Shown: positions 34,241 to 42,831 of the stretch, piece by piece
Layout: each line of letters opens with the position of its first letter
Numbering within the stretch: position 1 is the stretch's first letter
Assembly: GCF_014250475.1 (NCBI RefSeq)
Contig: NZ_CP060204.1
Span: 1,129,001-1,193,000, forward strand
Direction of reading: 5' to 3'
Source: Selenomonas timonae
Lineage (GTDB): Bacteria; Bacillota; Negativicutes; Selenomonadales; Selenomonadaceae
Length of the DNA stretch: 64,000 bases
The notes under the pieces: model-generated
Database searches by the model: none
What the model was told of the DNA's origin: nothing
The model's input: only the letters and a program-made list of their open reading frames with translations
Translations under genes and position numbers: made by a program

Positions 34241-35632
34241 GTGCAGGTCAGGACGGTGCGTGCCTCCTCTGTAAAGGAAGCCATGGAACAGATCAAGGAC
34301 GAGCTCGGCAGCGATGCCGTACTCCTCCATACAAAAAAATATCGTGAGAGCGGGGTGCTCGGCGGCGCAGAGATGATCGAAGTGACGGCTGCGGTCGATG
34401 AGACCCAGGCACGCGTACCACACGCGCCATCTGTGTACGTGCCGCCTGCTGCACCAATTCTCCCCTCCAATGTCCTTAATCAATATCGGATGACGGAGGC
34501 GCCCGCAGAGGGGGCAAGCGCAAGGCCGGCACGGAGTGTTTTGCCTGCATATGACAGCTACGGGGCAGAGCCTACCGTTGCAGCCCCCTATGCCACGGCA
34601 GCGGCACCCATCTATCCGCGGGACGTGTATGCGGCACCTCTCGCACCGGCACCTGCTGCGCCTGTGCCGCAGCCTGCGGCGCCCGCCTATGAGACGGCGG
34701 TCAAACCACCTCCTATACAGGCGGCAGAATTAGAGCCCGCTGAAGCCCATGCCGATCAGCAGAAGGATGGCTCAGCAGAGCGCATCCGTATGCTTGAGGA
34801 TGAGCTTGCGCAGATGAAGACGATGCTCGCCTCGATGATGGCGGCGAATCAGCCGAAGGAAACGGTCACGATACGGGATGTCCTGCGCCGTCAGGATGTG
34901 CGCGATGAACTCTGCGAGGATTTTTCCGGCAAGATTCCGGTTGCCGATGTGAATCTAGACAGTCTGGACCCGCGCGCCGTCAGTGTTCTATCCGGTTACC
35001 TCGCGCAGGTGATGAAGTTCACGGATGGACTGCAGATGGCTGGGCGAAGTTCCCGCGTTGTCGCCTTTATCGGAACGACGGGGGTCGGCAAGACCACGAC
35101 GCTTGCCAAGGCGGCGGCTCATTTCGTGCTGGAGCAGAATCTCAAGGGCGCGCTTATCACCGCCGATACCTACCGTATCTCAGCGGTGGAGCAGCTCAAA
35201 AAATACGCCGAGATTCTGGGACTTCCCGTCGAGGTCGTCTACTCCGCCGCCGACCTCAAGAAGGCGATTGCACGCCACCGCAGCAAGGATTTTGTCCTCG
35301 TCGATACAGCGGGACGTAGTCAATACAATGAGTTTCAGATGGATGAGCTCAAGGACTTGCTCATGGCGCACCCCCGCATGGAAAAGCATCTCGTCGTCAG
35401 TGCCACGACGAAAGAAGAGGATGTGGCGGAGATCATGAAGCGATTCTCCGTATGCAAACCGGATCGCATCATCTTTACGAAGACAGATGAGACGCGGACG
35501 ATCGGCATGGTACTCAATCTGCTTGCGGGCAAAGATCTCCCGCTTTCCTTCCTATCAAACGGGCAGAGCGTGCCGGACGACATCATTCCGGCGACGGCAG
35601 ATCGGTTTGCGGAATTACTTTTGAGGGAATGA
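34241..35632 (+). CDS. flhF: flagellar GTPase FlhF
   Basis: 463 residues from a GTG start that directly follows the flhA stop. An N-terminal B domain (VKEAMEQIKDELGSDAVLLH) and a Pro/Ala-rich linker (about residues 65-180) precede an SRP-type NG GTPase with GTTGVGKTTTLAK near residue 277, DTAGRSQ and TKTDE. It directs flagellar placement and early assembly. Its GTPase is stimulated by FlhG, encoded next. Confidence 0.95.
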   Translation: MQVRTVRASSVKEAMEQIKDELGSDAVLLHTKKYRESGVLGGAEMIEVTAAVDETQARVPHAPSVYVPPAAPILPSNVLNQYRMTEAPAEGASARPARSVLPAYDSYGAEPTVAAPYATAAAPIYPRDVYAAPLAPAPAAPVPQPAAPAYETAVKPPPIQAAELEPAEAHADQQKDGSAERIRMLEDELAQMKTMLASMMAANQPKETVTIRDVLRRQDVRDELCEDFSGKIPVADVNLDSLDPRAVSVLSGYLAQVMKFTDGLQMAGRSSRVVAFIGTTGVGKTTTLAKAAAHFVLEQNLKGALITADTYRISAVEQLKKYAEILGLPVEVVYSAADLKKAIARHRSKDFVLVDTAGRSQYNEFQMDELKDLLMAHPRMEKHLVVSATTKEEDVAEIMKRFSVCKPDRIIFTKTDETRTIGMVLNLLAGKDLPLSFLSNGQSVPDDIIPATADRFAELLLRE

Positions 35633-35633
35633 T

Positions 35634-36524
35634 ATGACGGATCAGGCAACGCGGCTACGTCAAATGGTAGGTGCTGAGACCATTCCGATGCCTGTCTCAT
35701 CTGCGCAGGCAGAGGCGTGGGCGCATGTGCGCGTGATTGCAATCACGAGCGGCAAGGGGGGCGTCGGCAAGACTAACATTGCCGTCAACCTTGCAATCGC
35801 CCTCCAGCGCAGGGGGCATCGCGTGCTCGTCATCGATGCAGATCTCGGTATGGCGAATGTGGACATCTTACTCGGCGCCTCGTCGCGCAAGCACTTGCTT
35901 GACCTTCTGCAGCCCGAAGTGAAGCTGGATGACGTCATTGTCGAGACCCCACACGGCGTTCAGTACATCTCGGGAGGCTCGGGCATTGAGAAGGCTCTCG
36001 AGTATGACCATGCAGAGAAAGTCCTCCTGCAGCAAAAACTTGCCGACTGTGCTGCACGTGCCGATCTGATTATCGTTGATACGGGCGCGGGGCTTGGGCG
36101 CAACGTCATGGATTTCATCCTTGCGGCAGACGAGGTGTTGCTTGTGACAACACCGGAGCCGACCTCGCTCACCGATGCCTATGCTGTCATGAAGGCATAC
36201 AGTATCTACGCAGCACAAAAGAATCTTCGTCTGATTATCAATCGTGTTTATGAGCAGAAGGAGAGCCGCGAGGTGGCTCTGAAACTGCAGCGCGCTGCCG
36301 AGAAATTTCTGCATATGCCCGTGGACTGCCTCGGCTATGTCTTTGAAGATACATCAGTCACGAAGGCAGTGCGCAAACAACTCCCGCTCCTGAAAGCGGA
36401 GCCAAACGCCGCAGCAGCGCGCTGTATCGATGCATTGGCAGAATCCCTGCTCACAGGCGGTGAAATGAGAGTGAAACGAGGCTGGAAAGGGTTTTTACAG
36501 CAAATTTTCAAGTTTTCGACGTAG
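35634..36524 (+). CDS. flhG: flagellar number regulator FlhG (MinD-like ATPase)
   Basis: 296 residues. The deviant Walker A SGKGGVGKTNIAVNLA lies near residues 38-53, with VIDADLGMANVDILLG and the switch VDTGAGLG. The C-terminal amphipathic tail (VKRGWKGFLQQIFKF) fits MinD-type membrane targeting. It limits flagellar number with FlhF. Residues before the ATPase include a DQxxxLR-like motif (TDQATRLRQMV) used to stimulate FlhF. Confidence 0.95.
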   Translation: MTDQATRLRQMVGAETIPMPVSSAQAEAWAHVRVIAITSGKGGVGKTNIAVNLAIALQRRGHRVLVIDADLGMANVDILLGASSRKHLLDLLQPEVKLDDVIVETPHGVQYISGGSGIEKALEYDHAEKVLLQQKLADCAARADLIIVDTGAGLGRNVMDFILAADEVLLVTTPEPTSLTDAYAVMKAYSIYAAQKNLRLIINRVYEQKESREVALKLQRAAEKFLHMPVDCLGYVFEDTSVTKAVRKQLPLLKAEPNAAAARCIDALAESLLTGGEMRVKRGWKGFLQQIFKFST

Positions 36525-36542
36525 CCAAGGAGGAAAATTCAA

Positions 36543-37235
36543 ATGGCGGGCGAATTGGTACAGGCAAGGAGTGTTTTAGCCATTGGACAACGGCTGGAAA
36601 TATTCTTTGAAAACAACGAGGAGGAAACCTCCGGCTACACGAGCCGCGTGGAGGATATCGTCGGAGATGAACTCGTTGTTGCTATGCCCCTTGACGAACG
36701 CCGTGTTCCTGTAATCCCAAATGTCGGTGAGAATTTGTACGTGCTTGCTGCAGGGGATGGATGCCATTATCGATTCTTTAGCATACATCGTGGTCACGGA
36801 CGGCACGAAGGACGGATTCCCGTGCTTCATATTTCTTTGCCCGAGGTTGCGGAACGCTTTCAAAAGCGTGGGTTCTTCCGCATTAAGGTAAATCTCACGG
36901 CAACAATACGCCTTGTCGATCAGGAGGGGAAAATCGATGCACCGAAGCGTGTCCCCATTGTGGATCTGAGCGGCAGCGGTCTTGCTTTTGCATGGCCGAA
37001 ATCCGTGCCTTTGCACGTGAATGCAGCGCTTGAGATTAATGATATTCCAGGCATCGGAACCCTTGAGATCATGACGCGGGTCATGCGGTGTACGCGCGTT
37101 GAGCGCGAAGACGACACACCGATTTATCATGTCGGCGTGCAGTTTCAAGGGATTTCGCGCGGCATGAGGGACAAGATCATTCGCTATCTGTTCCATGTGC
37201 AGCGGGCGCAGGTGGAGCGCGTAAATGATGACTGA
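36543..37235 (+). CDS. PilZ-domain flagellar brake protein (YcgR/YpfA type)
   Basis: 230 residues. An N-terminal YcgR domain (about 1-105) is followed by a PilZ domain carrying the c-di-GMP-binding RxxxR (KRGFFRI) and DxSxxG (VDLSGSGLAF) motifs. When bound to c-di-GMP such proteins slow the motor by acting on the stator or rotor. It sits between flhG and cheB, and a diguanylate cyclase with a FIST domain is encoded at 50930, so both halves of a c-di-GMP circuit are in the window. Confidence 0.9.
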   Translation: MAGELVQARSVLAIGQRLEIFFENNEEETSGYTSRVEDIVGDELVVAMPLDERRVPVIPNVGENLYVLAAGDGCHYRFFSIHRGHGRHEGRIPVLHISLPEVAERFQKRGFFRIKVNLTATIRLVDQEGKIDAPKRVPIVDLSGSGLAFAWPKSVPLHVNAALEINDIPGIGTLEIMTRVMRCTRVEREDDTPIYHVGVQFQGISRGMRDKIIRYLFHVQRAQVERVNDD

Positions 37236-37854
37236 CAGAGAAAAGAATGCTGCGTCATATGCCGGGAGGGGGGCGCCTCGGACGCGTATGCGACTTGTTG
37301 TGATCGGTTCCTCGACAGGGGGGCCACAGGCATTGCAGACTGTCATAACGGGGCTGCCGGAGAACTTTCCCTGCCCTGTGGTCGTCGTTCAGCACATGCC
37401 GGCAGGCTTTACGAATGCGCTCGCGGGTCGTCTGCACAGCGTCTCTCGCGTGCAGGTGCGGGAGGCGCGGGACGGGGATCTATTGGAACCCGGCTGCGTC
37501 TACATTGCACCCGGCAGTCACCATCTGCGCATCCTGCACGAAGCCGGTGCGCGGCGGATTGCGCTCAGCGATGAGCCTCCCGTCGGCAACCATCGCCCCG
37601 CCGTCAATGTGATGTACGACTCTGTCGCGCATCTGGGGAAGGACGTCGTCGCCGTGATACTCACGGGGATGGGCAGCGACGGGCGCGAAGGGATGCGCAA
37701 GATCAAGGAAAACGGCGGCTACTGCATCGCGCAGGATGAAGCAACCTGTGTCGTCTACGGAATGCCAAAATCCGTCATCGACGCGGGGCTAGCCGATGAG
37801 ATATGCCCATTGCCGCAGATCGCGCAGGCGATCGAGGCGGCTGTGAGAAGATAG
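37225..37854 (+). CDS. cheB: CheB methylesterase, receiver-less
   Basis: 209 residues, only the C-terminal methylesterase domain of CheB (full-length proteins have about 350). The catalytic triad is visible: Ser30 in GSSTGG, His57 in VQHMP, Asp152 in GMGSDG. The N-terminal CheY-like receiver and linker are missing. The start is fixed by the overlap with the PilZ gene and by the upstream sequence, which has no receiver frame. It demethylates and deamidates chemoreceptors. How it is controlled without phosphorylation is unclear. No cheR lies in the window. Confidence 0.9.
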   Translation: MMTDREKNAASYAGRGAPRTRMRLVVIGSSTGGPQALQTVITGLPENFPCPVVVVQHMPAGFTNALAGRLHSVSRVQVREARDGDLLEPGCVYIAPGSHHLRILHEAGARRIALSDEPPVGNHRPAVNVMYDSVAHLGKDVVAVILTGMGSDGREGMRKIKENGGYCIAQDEATCVVYGMPKSVIDAGLADEICPLPQIAQAIEAAVRR

Positions 37855-37872
37855 GAAATAGGGGGAATATCA

Positions 37873-39930
37873 ATGGATAACCAGTATATGGACATGTTCC
37901 TGGATGAGTCGCATGAGCATCTGCAGTCGCTCAACGAAGGCCTTCTGCGCCTCGAGGAGAACATGGAGGAGATCGATGCCGTCAACGACATCTTCCGCAA
38001 TGCACACACCCTCAAGGGCATGTCTGCGACAATGGGCTTTGCCAAGATTGCAGAGCTCACGCACGAGATGGAAGATGTGCTTGATCTCGTCCGCAAGAGC
38101 CAGCTCAAGCTGAACGAGGACATTATGGACACGCTGTTCAAATGTCTGGACTCTCTCGAGCAGATGGTGGACAGTGTCGGTAACGGCGAGGCAGAGGATG
38201 TTGTCGATGTCTCCGATCTCGTTGCAAAATTGAGCTCCATTTCTAAGGGAACACCTGCGCCTGCTGCGGCAGCCCCCGCTGCAGCAGCGGCTCCTGCACC
38301 CGCAGCCAATGAGGGTGAGGCGTCCGGTGTGGATCTTGACCTCGATGAGATCGACCTTGATGTCATGAAGAAGGCCAAGGAAGCCGGCATGAATATGTTC
38401 CATGTCAAGGTTACCCTGATGGAGACCTGTGTCCTCAAGGCTGCACGCTCTGTCATGGTCATGCATGCGCTCGATGAGGTCGGCGATGTCATCAAGAGCA
38501 TCCCGCCTGCCGAGGATCTCGAGCAGGAGAAATTCGAGCGCAGCTTTGACGTGCTTGTCGCCACAAGCGGTGACGCCGAGGCCGTACAGAACGCCGTGGA
38601 TACGGTATCCGAAATCGAAGACATCCTCGTTGAGCCAGTTGATCCCGACAAGCTCGGCAAGGAGGCGGCGCCTGCGGAAGCTGCTGCACCCGCTGCGGCG
38701 GCACCTGCGGCGAAGCCCGCAGCACCTGCGGCCAAGAAGGAGGCGGCAAAGCCTGCAGCAGCTCCTGCGAAAAAGCCGCATCAGAGCCAGAGTGTCCGCG
38801 TCGACATTGAGAAGCTTGATACGCTCATGAACCTCATGGGCGAGCTCGTCATCAATAAGGTGCGCCTCGAGCAGATCGGACAGACGCACCGCATGAGCGA
38901 CCTCATGGAGACGCTCGAGCAGATGGATCGCGTGACGGGCGACCTGCAGAACATCGTCATGAAGGTTCGCATGGTTCCGGTTAGCGCCGTGTTTAACCGC
39001 TTCCCGCGTATGGTGCGCGACGTATCCAAGGAGCTCGGAAAGGAAATCAACCTCACAATCGAGGGTGAGGAAACGGAACTGGATCGTACCGTTATCGACG
39101 AGATCGGCGATCCGATCATGCACCTCCTGCGTAACTCACTCGACCACGGTGTCGAGAGTCCTGAGAAGCGTGAGGCAAAGGGCAAGTCGCCCGTCGGCGA
39201 GGTCGGCCTCATCGCACGCCACGAGGGCAACAACGTCGTCATCATGATTACCGATGACGGCGCGGGCATCGATGCCGACAAGATCCGCAGGAAGGCGGTC
39301 GAGAAGGGCATGATCTCGCAAGAGGAGGCAGAGCGTCTCGACGATGCGGATGCCGTGCGCCTGATCTTCCTGCCGGGCTTCTCGACGGCGGAGCAGATTA
39401 CCGATATTTCTGGCCGCGGTGTTGGCATGGACGTTGTGCGCAGCAAGATCGAGGCGCTTTCAGGGCACGTCGATGTCGAGACGCATATTGACGAGGGTTC
39501 CGTCTTCAAGATCAAGCTGCCGCTCACGCTCGCGATCATCCAGGCGATGCTCGTGCAGGTGCAGGAGGAGATGTACGCCATCCCACTCGGATCCATCGAC
39601 AGTACGATCAATATCGAACCCACGGATATTCAGACCGTCCAGAACAAGGAGGTTATCGTCCTGCGTGGGGAAATCATCCCGATCATCCGCATGGAGGAGG
39701 CACTCCAGGTACCGCATACGAAAGATTCCGACGAGCTCTTCGTTGTCGTTGTCCACGCGGGCGAGGCAAAGGCAGGCATTGTCGTCGATAATCTGATCGG
39801 ACAGCAGGAAATCGTTATCAAGACACTCGGCAATCTCTTCGCCGGACTCAAGCTCTTCGGCGGAGCAACCGTGCTCGGTGACGGTAAAGTTGCACTGATT
39901 CTCGACGTTGCAACAATGATACAGCAGTAA
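37873..39930 (+). CDS. cheA: chemotaxis histidine kinase CheA
   Basis: 685 residues with all modules: HPt with phospho-His45 (NAHTLKGMSATMGF), an Ala/Pro linker, a P2 domain (about 155-255, FHVKVTLMETCVLKAAR), a second Ala/Pro/Lys linker, dimerisation helices (LDTLMNLMGELVINK), a GHKL kinase domain (HLLRNSLDHG, DDGAGID, GFSTAEQITDISGRGVGMD) and a CheW-like P5 domain. It phosphorylates CheY. The next gene is cheW. Confidence 0.97.
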   Translation: MDNQYMDMFLDESHEHLQSLNEGLLRLEENMEEIDAVNDIFRNAHTLKGMSATMGFAKIAELTHEMEDVLDLVRKSQLKLNEDIMDTLFKCLDSLEQMVDSVGNGEAEDVVDVSDLVAKLSSISKGTPAPAAAAPAAAAAPAPAANEGEASGVDLDLDEIDLDVMKKAKEAGMNMFHVKVTLMETCVLKAARSVMVMHALDEVGDVIKSIPPAEDLEQEKFERSFDVLVATSGDAEAVQNAVDTVSEIEDILVEPVDPDKLGKEAAPAEAAAPAAAAPAAKPAAPAAKKEAAKPAAAPAKKPHQSQSVRVDIEKLDTLMNLMGELVINKVRLEQIGQTHRMSDLMETLEQMDRVTGDLQNIVMKVRMVPVSAVFNRFPRMVRDVSKELGKEINLTIEGEETELDRTVIDEIGDPIMHLLRNSLDHGVESPEKREAKGKSPVGEVGLIARHEGNNVVIMITDDGAGIDADKIRRKAVEKGMISQEEAERLDDADAVRLIFLPGFSTAEQITDISGRGVGMDVVRSKIEALSGHVDVETHIDEGSVFKIKLPLTLAIIQAMLVQVQEEMYAIPLGSIDSTINIEPTDIQTVQNKEVIVLRGEIIPIIRMEEALQVPHTKDSDELFVVVVHAGEAKAGIVVDNLIGQQEIVIKTLGNLFAGLKLFGGATVLGDGKVALILDVATMIQQ

Positions 39931-39949
39931 GCAGGGGAGGGCAAAGAAG

Positions 39950-40417
39950 ATGGCAGAGGATATGAATCAGGGAAATGCGCCGCAGAACTCGCAGTATGTG
40001 GCGTTCAATCTTCGCGATGAAGAATACGGCGTCAGCATTCTGAACGTACAGGAGATCCGTAATCTGACGGACATCACGCGCGTTCCGTTTGCAGCGGACT
40101 TTATCAAGGGCGTCATCAATCTGCGCGGTTCGGTGCTCCCCGTGATCGACCTCAAGCAGCGCCTTGGGCTTGCGGAGACCCCGTATACTGACCGCACACG
40201 CATTGTCACAGTATCCGTTGAGGATGTCCACGTCGGCATGCTCGTCGATGCTGTGACCGAGGTTCTGAGCCTCGAGAATGCGCCTGTCGACACGAAGAAG
40301 GCGACAAATGCACGCGAGAGCAGCCGTTTCCTCAGCGGGATCGGCAATATCAACGGACGCCTCATCGTCCTTCTCAATCTGGAGGAGATCGTCGGACTTC
40401 CGAAGGAAGCGAAATAA
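39950..40417 (+). CDS. cheW: chemotaxis coupling protein CheW
   Basis: 155 residues, a single CheW domain (VAFNLRDEEYGVSILNVQEI, FIKGVINLRGSVLPVIDL). It links receptors to CheA. It follows cheA by 19 bases with GGGGAGG. A small GATCGG/CCGATC hairpin without a T run lies after its stop (40421-40438) in the gap to cheC. Confidence 0.95.
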   Translation: MAEDMNQGNAPQNSQYVAFNLRDEEYGVSILNVQEIRNLTDITRVPFAADFIKGVINLRGSVLPVIDLKQRLGLAETPYTDRTRIVTVSVEDVHVGMLVDAVTEVLSLENAPVDTKKATNARESSRFLSGIGNINGRLIVLLNLEEIVGLPKEAK

Positions 40418-40465
40418 GAGGATCGGAGCTTCCCGATCATTGCCCCATGACGAGAGGTAGAGTGA

Positions 40466-41089
40466 ATGAGCGTAGATGAGAACCTGACAGAACTGTCAGA
40501 GCTGCAGCTGGATGTGCTCAGAGAGATTGGAAACGTCGGCGCGGGAAACTCCGCGACGGCGCTTTCTCGTCTCATTCAGCGTCGTATTGAGATGAATGTG
40601 CCCCATGTGGCGCTTGTTCCAATTGAAGATGTGCCAGAATTTGTCGGCGGACCGGAACTGGTCGTCGTCGGTATTTTTCTGCGCGTTTACGGCAAGGCTC
40701 CGAGCAATATTCTCTTCCTCATCCCTCGAGACAGTGCCTTTGCACTCGTGGACACACTGCTTGGACGGGATCGGGGGGAGACGACCGAGCTTGATGCGAT
40801 GGACGAATCGGCGCTCATGGAGATTGGCAACATTCTTGCAGGCTCCTATCTGAATGCGTTCTATACGTTCACGGGCATGAGCATGCTGCCGTCGATTCCT
40901 GCGCTTGCCGTGGATATGGCGGGGGCGATTCTCAACGTCGTTCTGGTTCAGCTTGGCGAGATGGGCGATCATGCATTGCTCATCGAAACGAATTTTGTCG
41001 CGGAGGATCGGAGCATCAGCGGGCATTTCTTCCTTGTGCCCGACCCCGGATCCCTCAGCAGCATTATGAATGCGGTAGGAGTTGAATGA
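40466..41089 (+). CDS. cheC: CheY-P phosphatase CheC
   Basis: 207 residues with the two CheC active-site helices, LREIGNVGAGNSATALS near residue 15 and ESALMEIGNILAGSYLNAF near residue 115. It removes phosphate from CheY and binds CheD. It is immediately followed by cheD, as in Bacillus-type systems. Confidence 0.93.
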   Translation: MSVDENLTELSELQLDVLREIGNVGAGNSATALSRLIQRRIEMNVPHVALVPIEDVPEFVGGPELVVVGIFLRVYGKAPSNILFLIPRDSAFALVDTLLGRDRGETTELDAMDESALMEIGNILAGSYLNAFYTFTGMSMLPSIPALAVDMAGAILNVVLVQLGEMGDHALLIETNFVAEDRSISGHFFLVPDPGSLSSIMNAVGVE

Positions 41090-41090
41090 T

Positions 41091-41576
41091 ATGCCGGATT
41101 TGATAAAAGTCGGTATGGCCGACTACAAAGTCGGCGCAGCTCCATCCACATTGATCAGCTATGGATTGGGCTCCTGTATCGGACTTTCACTTTACGATCC
41201 ACAGGCAAAGGTGGGGGGACTCCTCCACTATATGCTGCCGGACAGCAAACAAGCGCGTCCATCGGACACCCCTGCAAAATTCATCGATACGGGATTTCCG
41301 CTCATGCTCGCAGATGTCCTGAAGCTCGGCGGTGTAAAGTCGCGTCTTGTGGCGAAGATTGCGGGCGGTGCGCAGATGTTCGCGTTCTCGAATACGACGA
41401 GTGTCATGCGTGTCGGAGAGCGCAATGCACAAGCGGCGAAGGAGCTGCTTGCACAGCATGGCATCCGTCTCCTCGCGCAGGATACGGGGCTCAACTACGG
41501 GCGTACGGTTGCAATCGACCTGAATGACGGAACCTATACGGTGAAGACCGTCAGCAAGGGAGATAAAACAATATAG
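41091..41576 (+). CDS. cheD: chemoreceptor glutamine deamidase CheD
   Basis: 161 residues. The catalytic Cys in YGLGSCIGLSLYD and His in GGLLHYMLPDS are present, along with the RLLAQDTGLNYGRTVAIDL C-terminal block. It deamidates receptors and boosts CheC. ATG 41091 lies 9 bases after AGGAG; a TTG at 41082 is less likely. The start is one base after the cheC stop. Confidence 0.94.
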   Translation: MPDLIKVGMADYKVGAAPSTLISYGLGSCIGLSLYDPQAKVGGLLHYMLPDSKQARPSDTPAKFIDTGFPLMLADVLKLGGVKSRLVAKIAGGAQMFAFSNTTSVMRVGERNAQAAKELLAQHGIRLLAQDTGLNYGRTVAIDLNDGTYTVKTVSKGDKTI

Positions 41577-41592
41577 AGAGGAAGGTGAAGAT

Positions 41593-41985
41593 ATGTTCAA
41601 ACTCGGCATGGCTCTGGTCTTTGCTGTCATTGCAGCACTTGTTGTATTTATTACGGGCATGATCGGGGATGCGCGTGTAACAACAGCACTTCTGCGCAGC
41701 CTCATCGCATTTCTCTGCGCCGGTGTATTCACCTATCTCGTGACATTTATCCTTGAGGCGAAGGCATGGGCGGCGTTTGACAAAGAGCCGGCTGCGCGGA
41801 TGCAGGACATGAAGACGCAGCACTATGATGCGGATGACATCGACTTCGATGCGGTGGAGAAGGGGGAGCAGGCAGCGGAGGAGTTTGCCGCACCGACGAA
41901 CTTTCAGCCCCTTGAGGAGAAATCCTTTGTCCACATGAGAACCCCGCAAACGGAGGGGGATGAAGCGGTGGCTGCACCGGCCTGA
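41593..41985 (+). CDS. small membrane protein of unknown function
   Basis: 130 residues, no family recognised. Two membrane helices (about residues 3-24 and 32-56) are followed by an acidic cytosolic tail (YDADDIDFDAVEKGEQAAEE) rich in Glu and Ala. It is located between cheD and fliA with 17- and 25-base gaps and a GAGGAAGG ribosome-binding site, so it is very likely part of the flagellar/chemotaxis operon. Small two-helix proteins before fliA are seen in some Firmicutes, but I cannot name one. Confidence 0.8.
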   Translation: MFKLGMALVFAVIAALVVFITGMIGDARVTTALLRSLIAFLCAGVFTYLVTFILEAKAWAAFDKEPAARMQDMKTQHYDADDIDFDAVEKGEQAAEEFAAPTNFQPLEEKSFVHMRTPQTEGDEAVAAPA

Positions 41986-42010
41986 GTGTGTTTTTGGGAG
42001 CTGAGAGGAG

Positions 42011-42766
42011 ATGATGCAGATGGCGGAGCAGCCGGCAGAAAATATTGATGCACTGTGGCAGGCATACGCGACGGAAAAGACCGTTGACGTACGCAACCGC
42101 ATCGCCGAGCATTATCTGCCGCTCGTTCGTCTTGTTGCTGGGCGGATTTCCATCAGTCTTCCGCAGCATGTTGACCGGGAGGATCTCCTGAGCAGTGGCT
42201 TCTTTGGGCTGCTCGATGCGATTGAGCGCTATGAGCTCGCGCGCGGCAATAAATTTGAGACCTATGCCGGTGTGCGTGTACGCGGAGCGATGCTCGACCA
42301 TCTGCGTGCAAAGGACTGGATTCCCGTCAGCGTGCGTCAAAACATCAAAAAATACGAGAAGGCGGTTGCGCGTCTCGAAGGCCAGCTCGGACGCACGGCA
42401 AGCGATGAAGAGCTTGCTGAGGAGCTGGATCTCACGGTTGAAGGGCTGCACCACCTCGAGGGACAGGTCAGCGCGGCGACCATCATCCCACTGGAGGAAT
42501 ATCTGCGCACGGATACGCCGGCCTCCATGGAGGACGGCCCCGTAGAACATGCGGAGTGGACTGAGGTCAAGGAGACCCTTGCTGCGGCGATTGAGAAACT
42601 TCCCGAGAAGGAGCGCACGGTGGTTGCGCTTTATTATTACGACGAGATGACCCTCAAGGAAATTGCGGCGATTTTGCACCTTTCCGAGGCACGGATCTCG
42701 CAGCTCCATACGAAGGCAATCTTCCGCATGCGGGGGTCGCTTGCACGCATGAATGAAGAAGTATGA
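42011..42766 (+). CDS. fliA: flagellar sigma factor FliA (sigma-28/SigD)
   Basis: 251 residues. Region 2 has HVDREDLLSSGFFGLLDAIE and YAGVRVRGAMLDHLRAKDW; region 4 ends with LKEIAAILHLSEARISQLH. It directs transcription of late flagellar and chemotaxis genes. ATGs at 42011, 42014 and 42020 are all possible with GAGAGGAG upstream. No convincing sigma-28 promoter (TAAA-N15-GCCGATAA) was found in this window, so its targets probably lie elsewhere. No flgM was found here. Confidence 0.93.
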   Translation: MMQMAEQPAENIDALWQAYATEKTVDVRNRIAEHYLPLVRLVAGRISISLPQHVDREDLLSSGFFGLLDAIERYELARGNKFETYAGVRVRGAMLDHLRAKDWIPVSVRQNIKKYEKAVARLEGQLGRTASDEELAEELDLTVEGLHHLEGQVSAATIIPLEEYLRTDTPASMEDGPVEHAEWTEVKETLAAAIEKLPEKERTVVALYYYDEMTLKEIAAILHLSEARISQLHTKAIFRMRGSLARMNEEV

Positions 42767-42770
42767 TGTG

Positions 42771-42797
42771 TTGTAAACTGGGGGAAAAAGTTATAAT
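42771..42797 (+). promoter_or_regulatory. possible promoter before the DUF342 gene
   Basis: TTGTAA (42771-42776) and a perfect TATAAT (42792-42797), with a short 15-bp spacer. Transcription from upstream genes may also read through. Confidence 0.5.
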
Positions 42798-42831
42798 AAA
42801 GGCGCAATTTTGAAGGATCGGAAGTGATGTT

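Noticed and set aside
38250-38790. Ala/Pro repeats in cheA (and similar tracts in fliY and flhF)
   Set aside because: Ordinary interdomain linkers, not a tandem repeat of independent interest.
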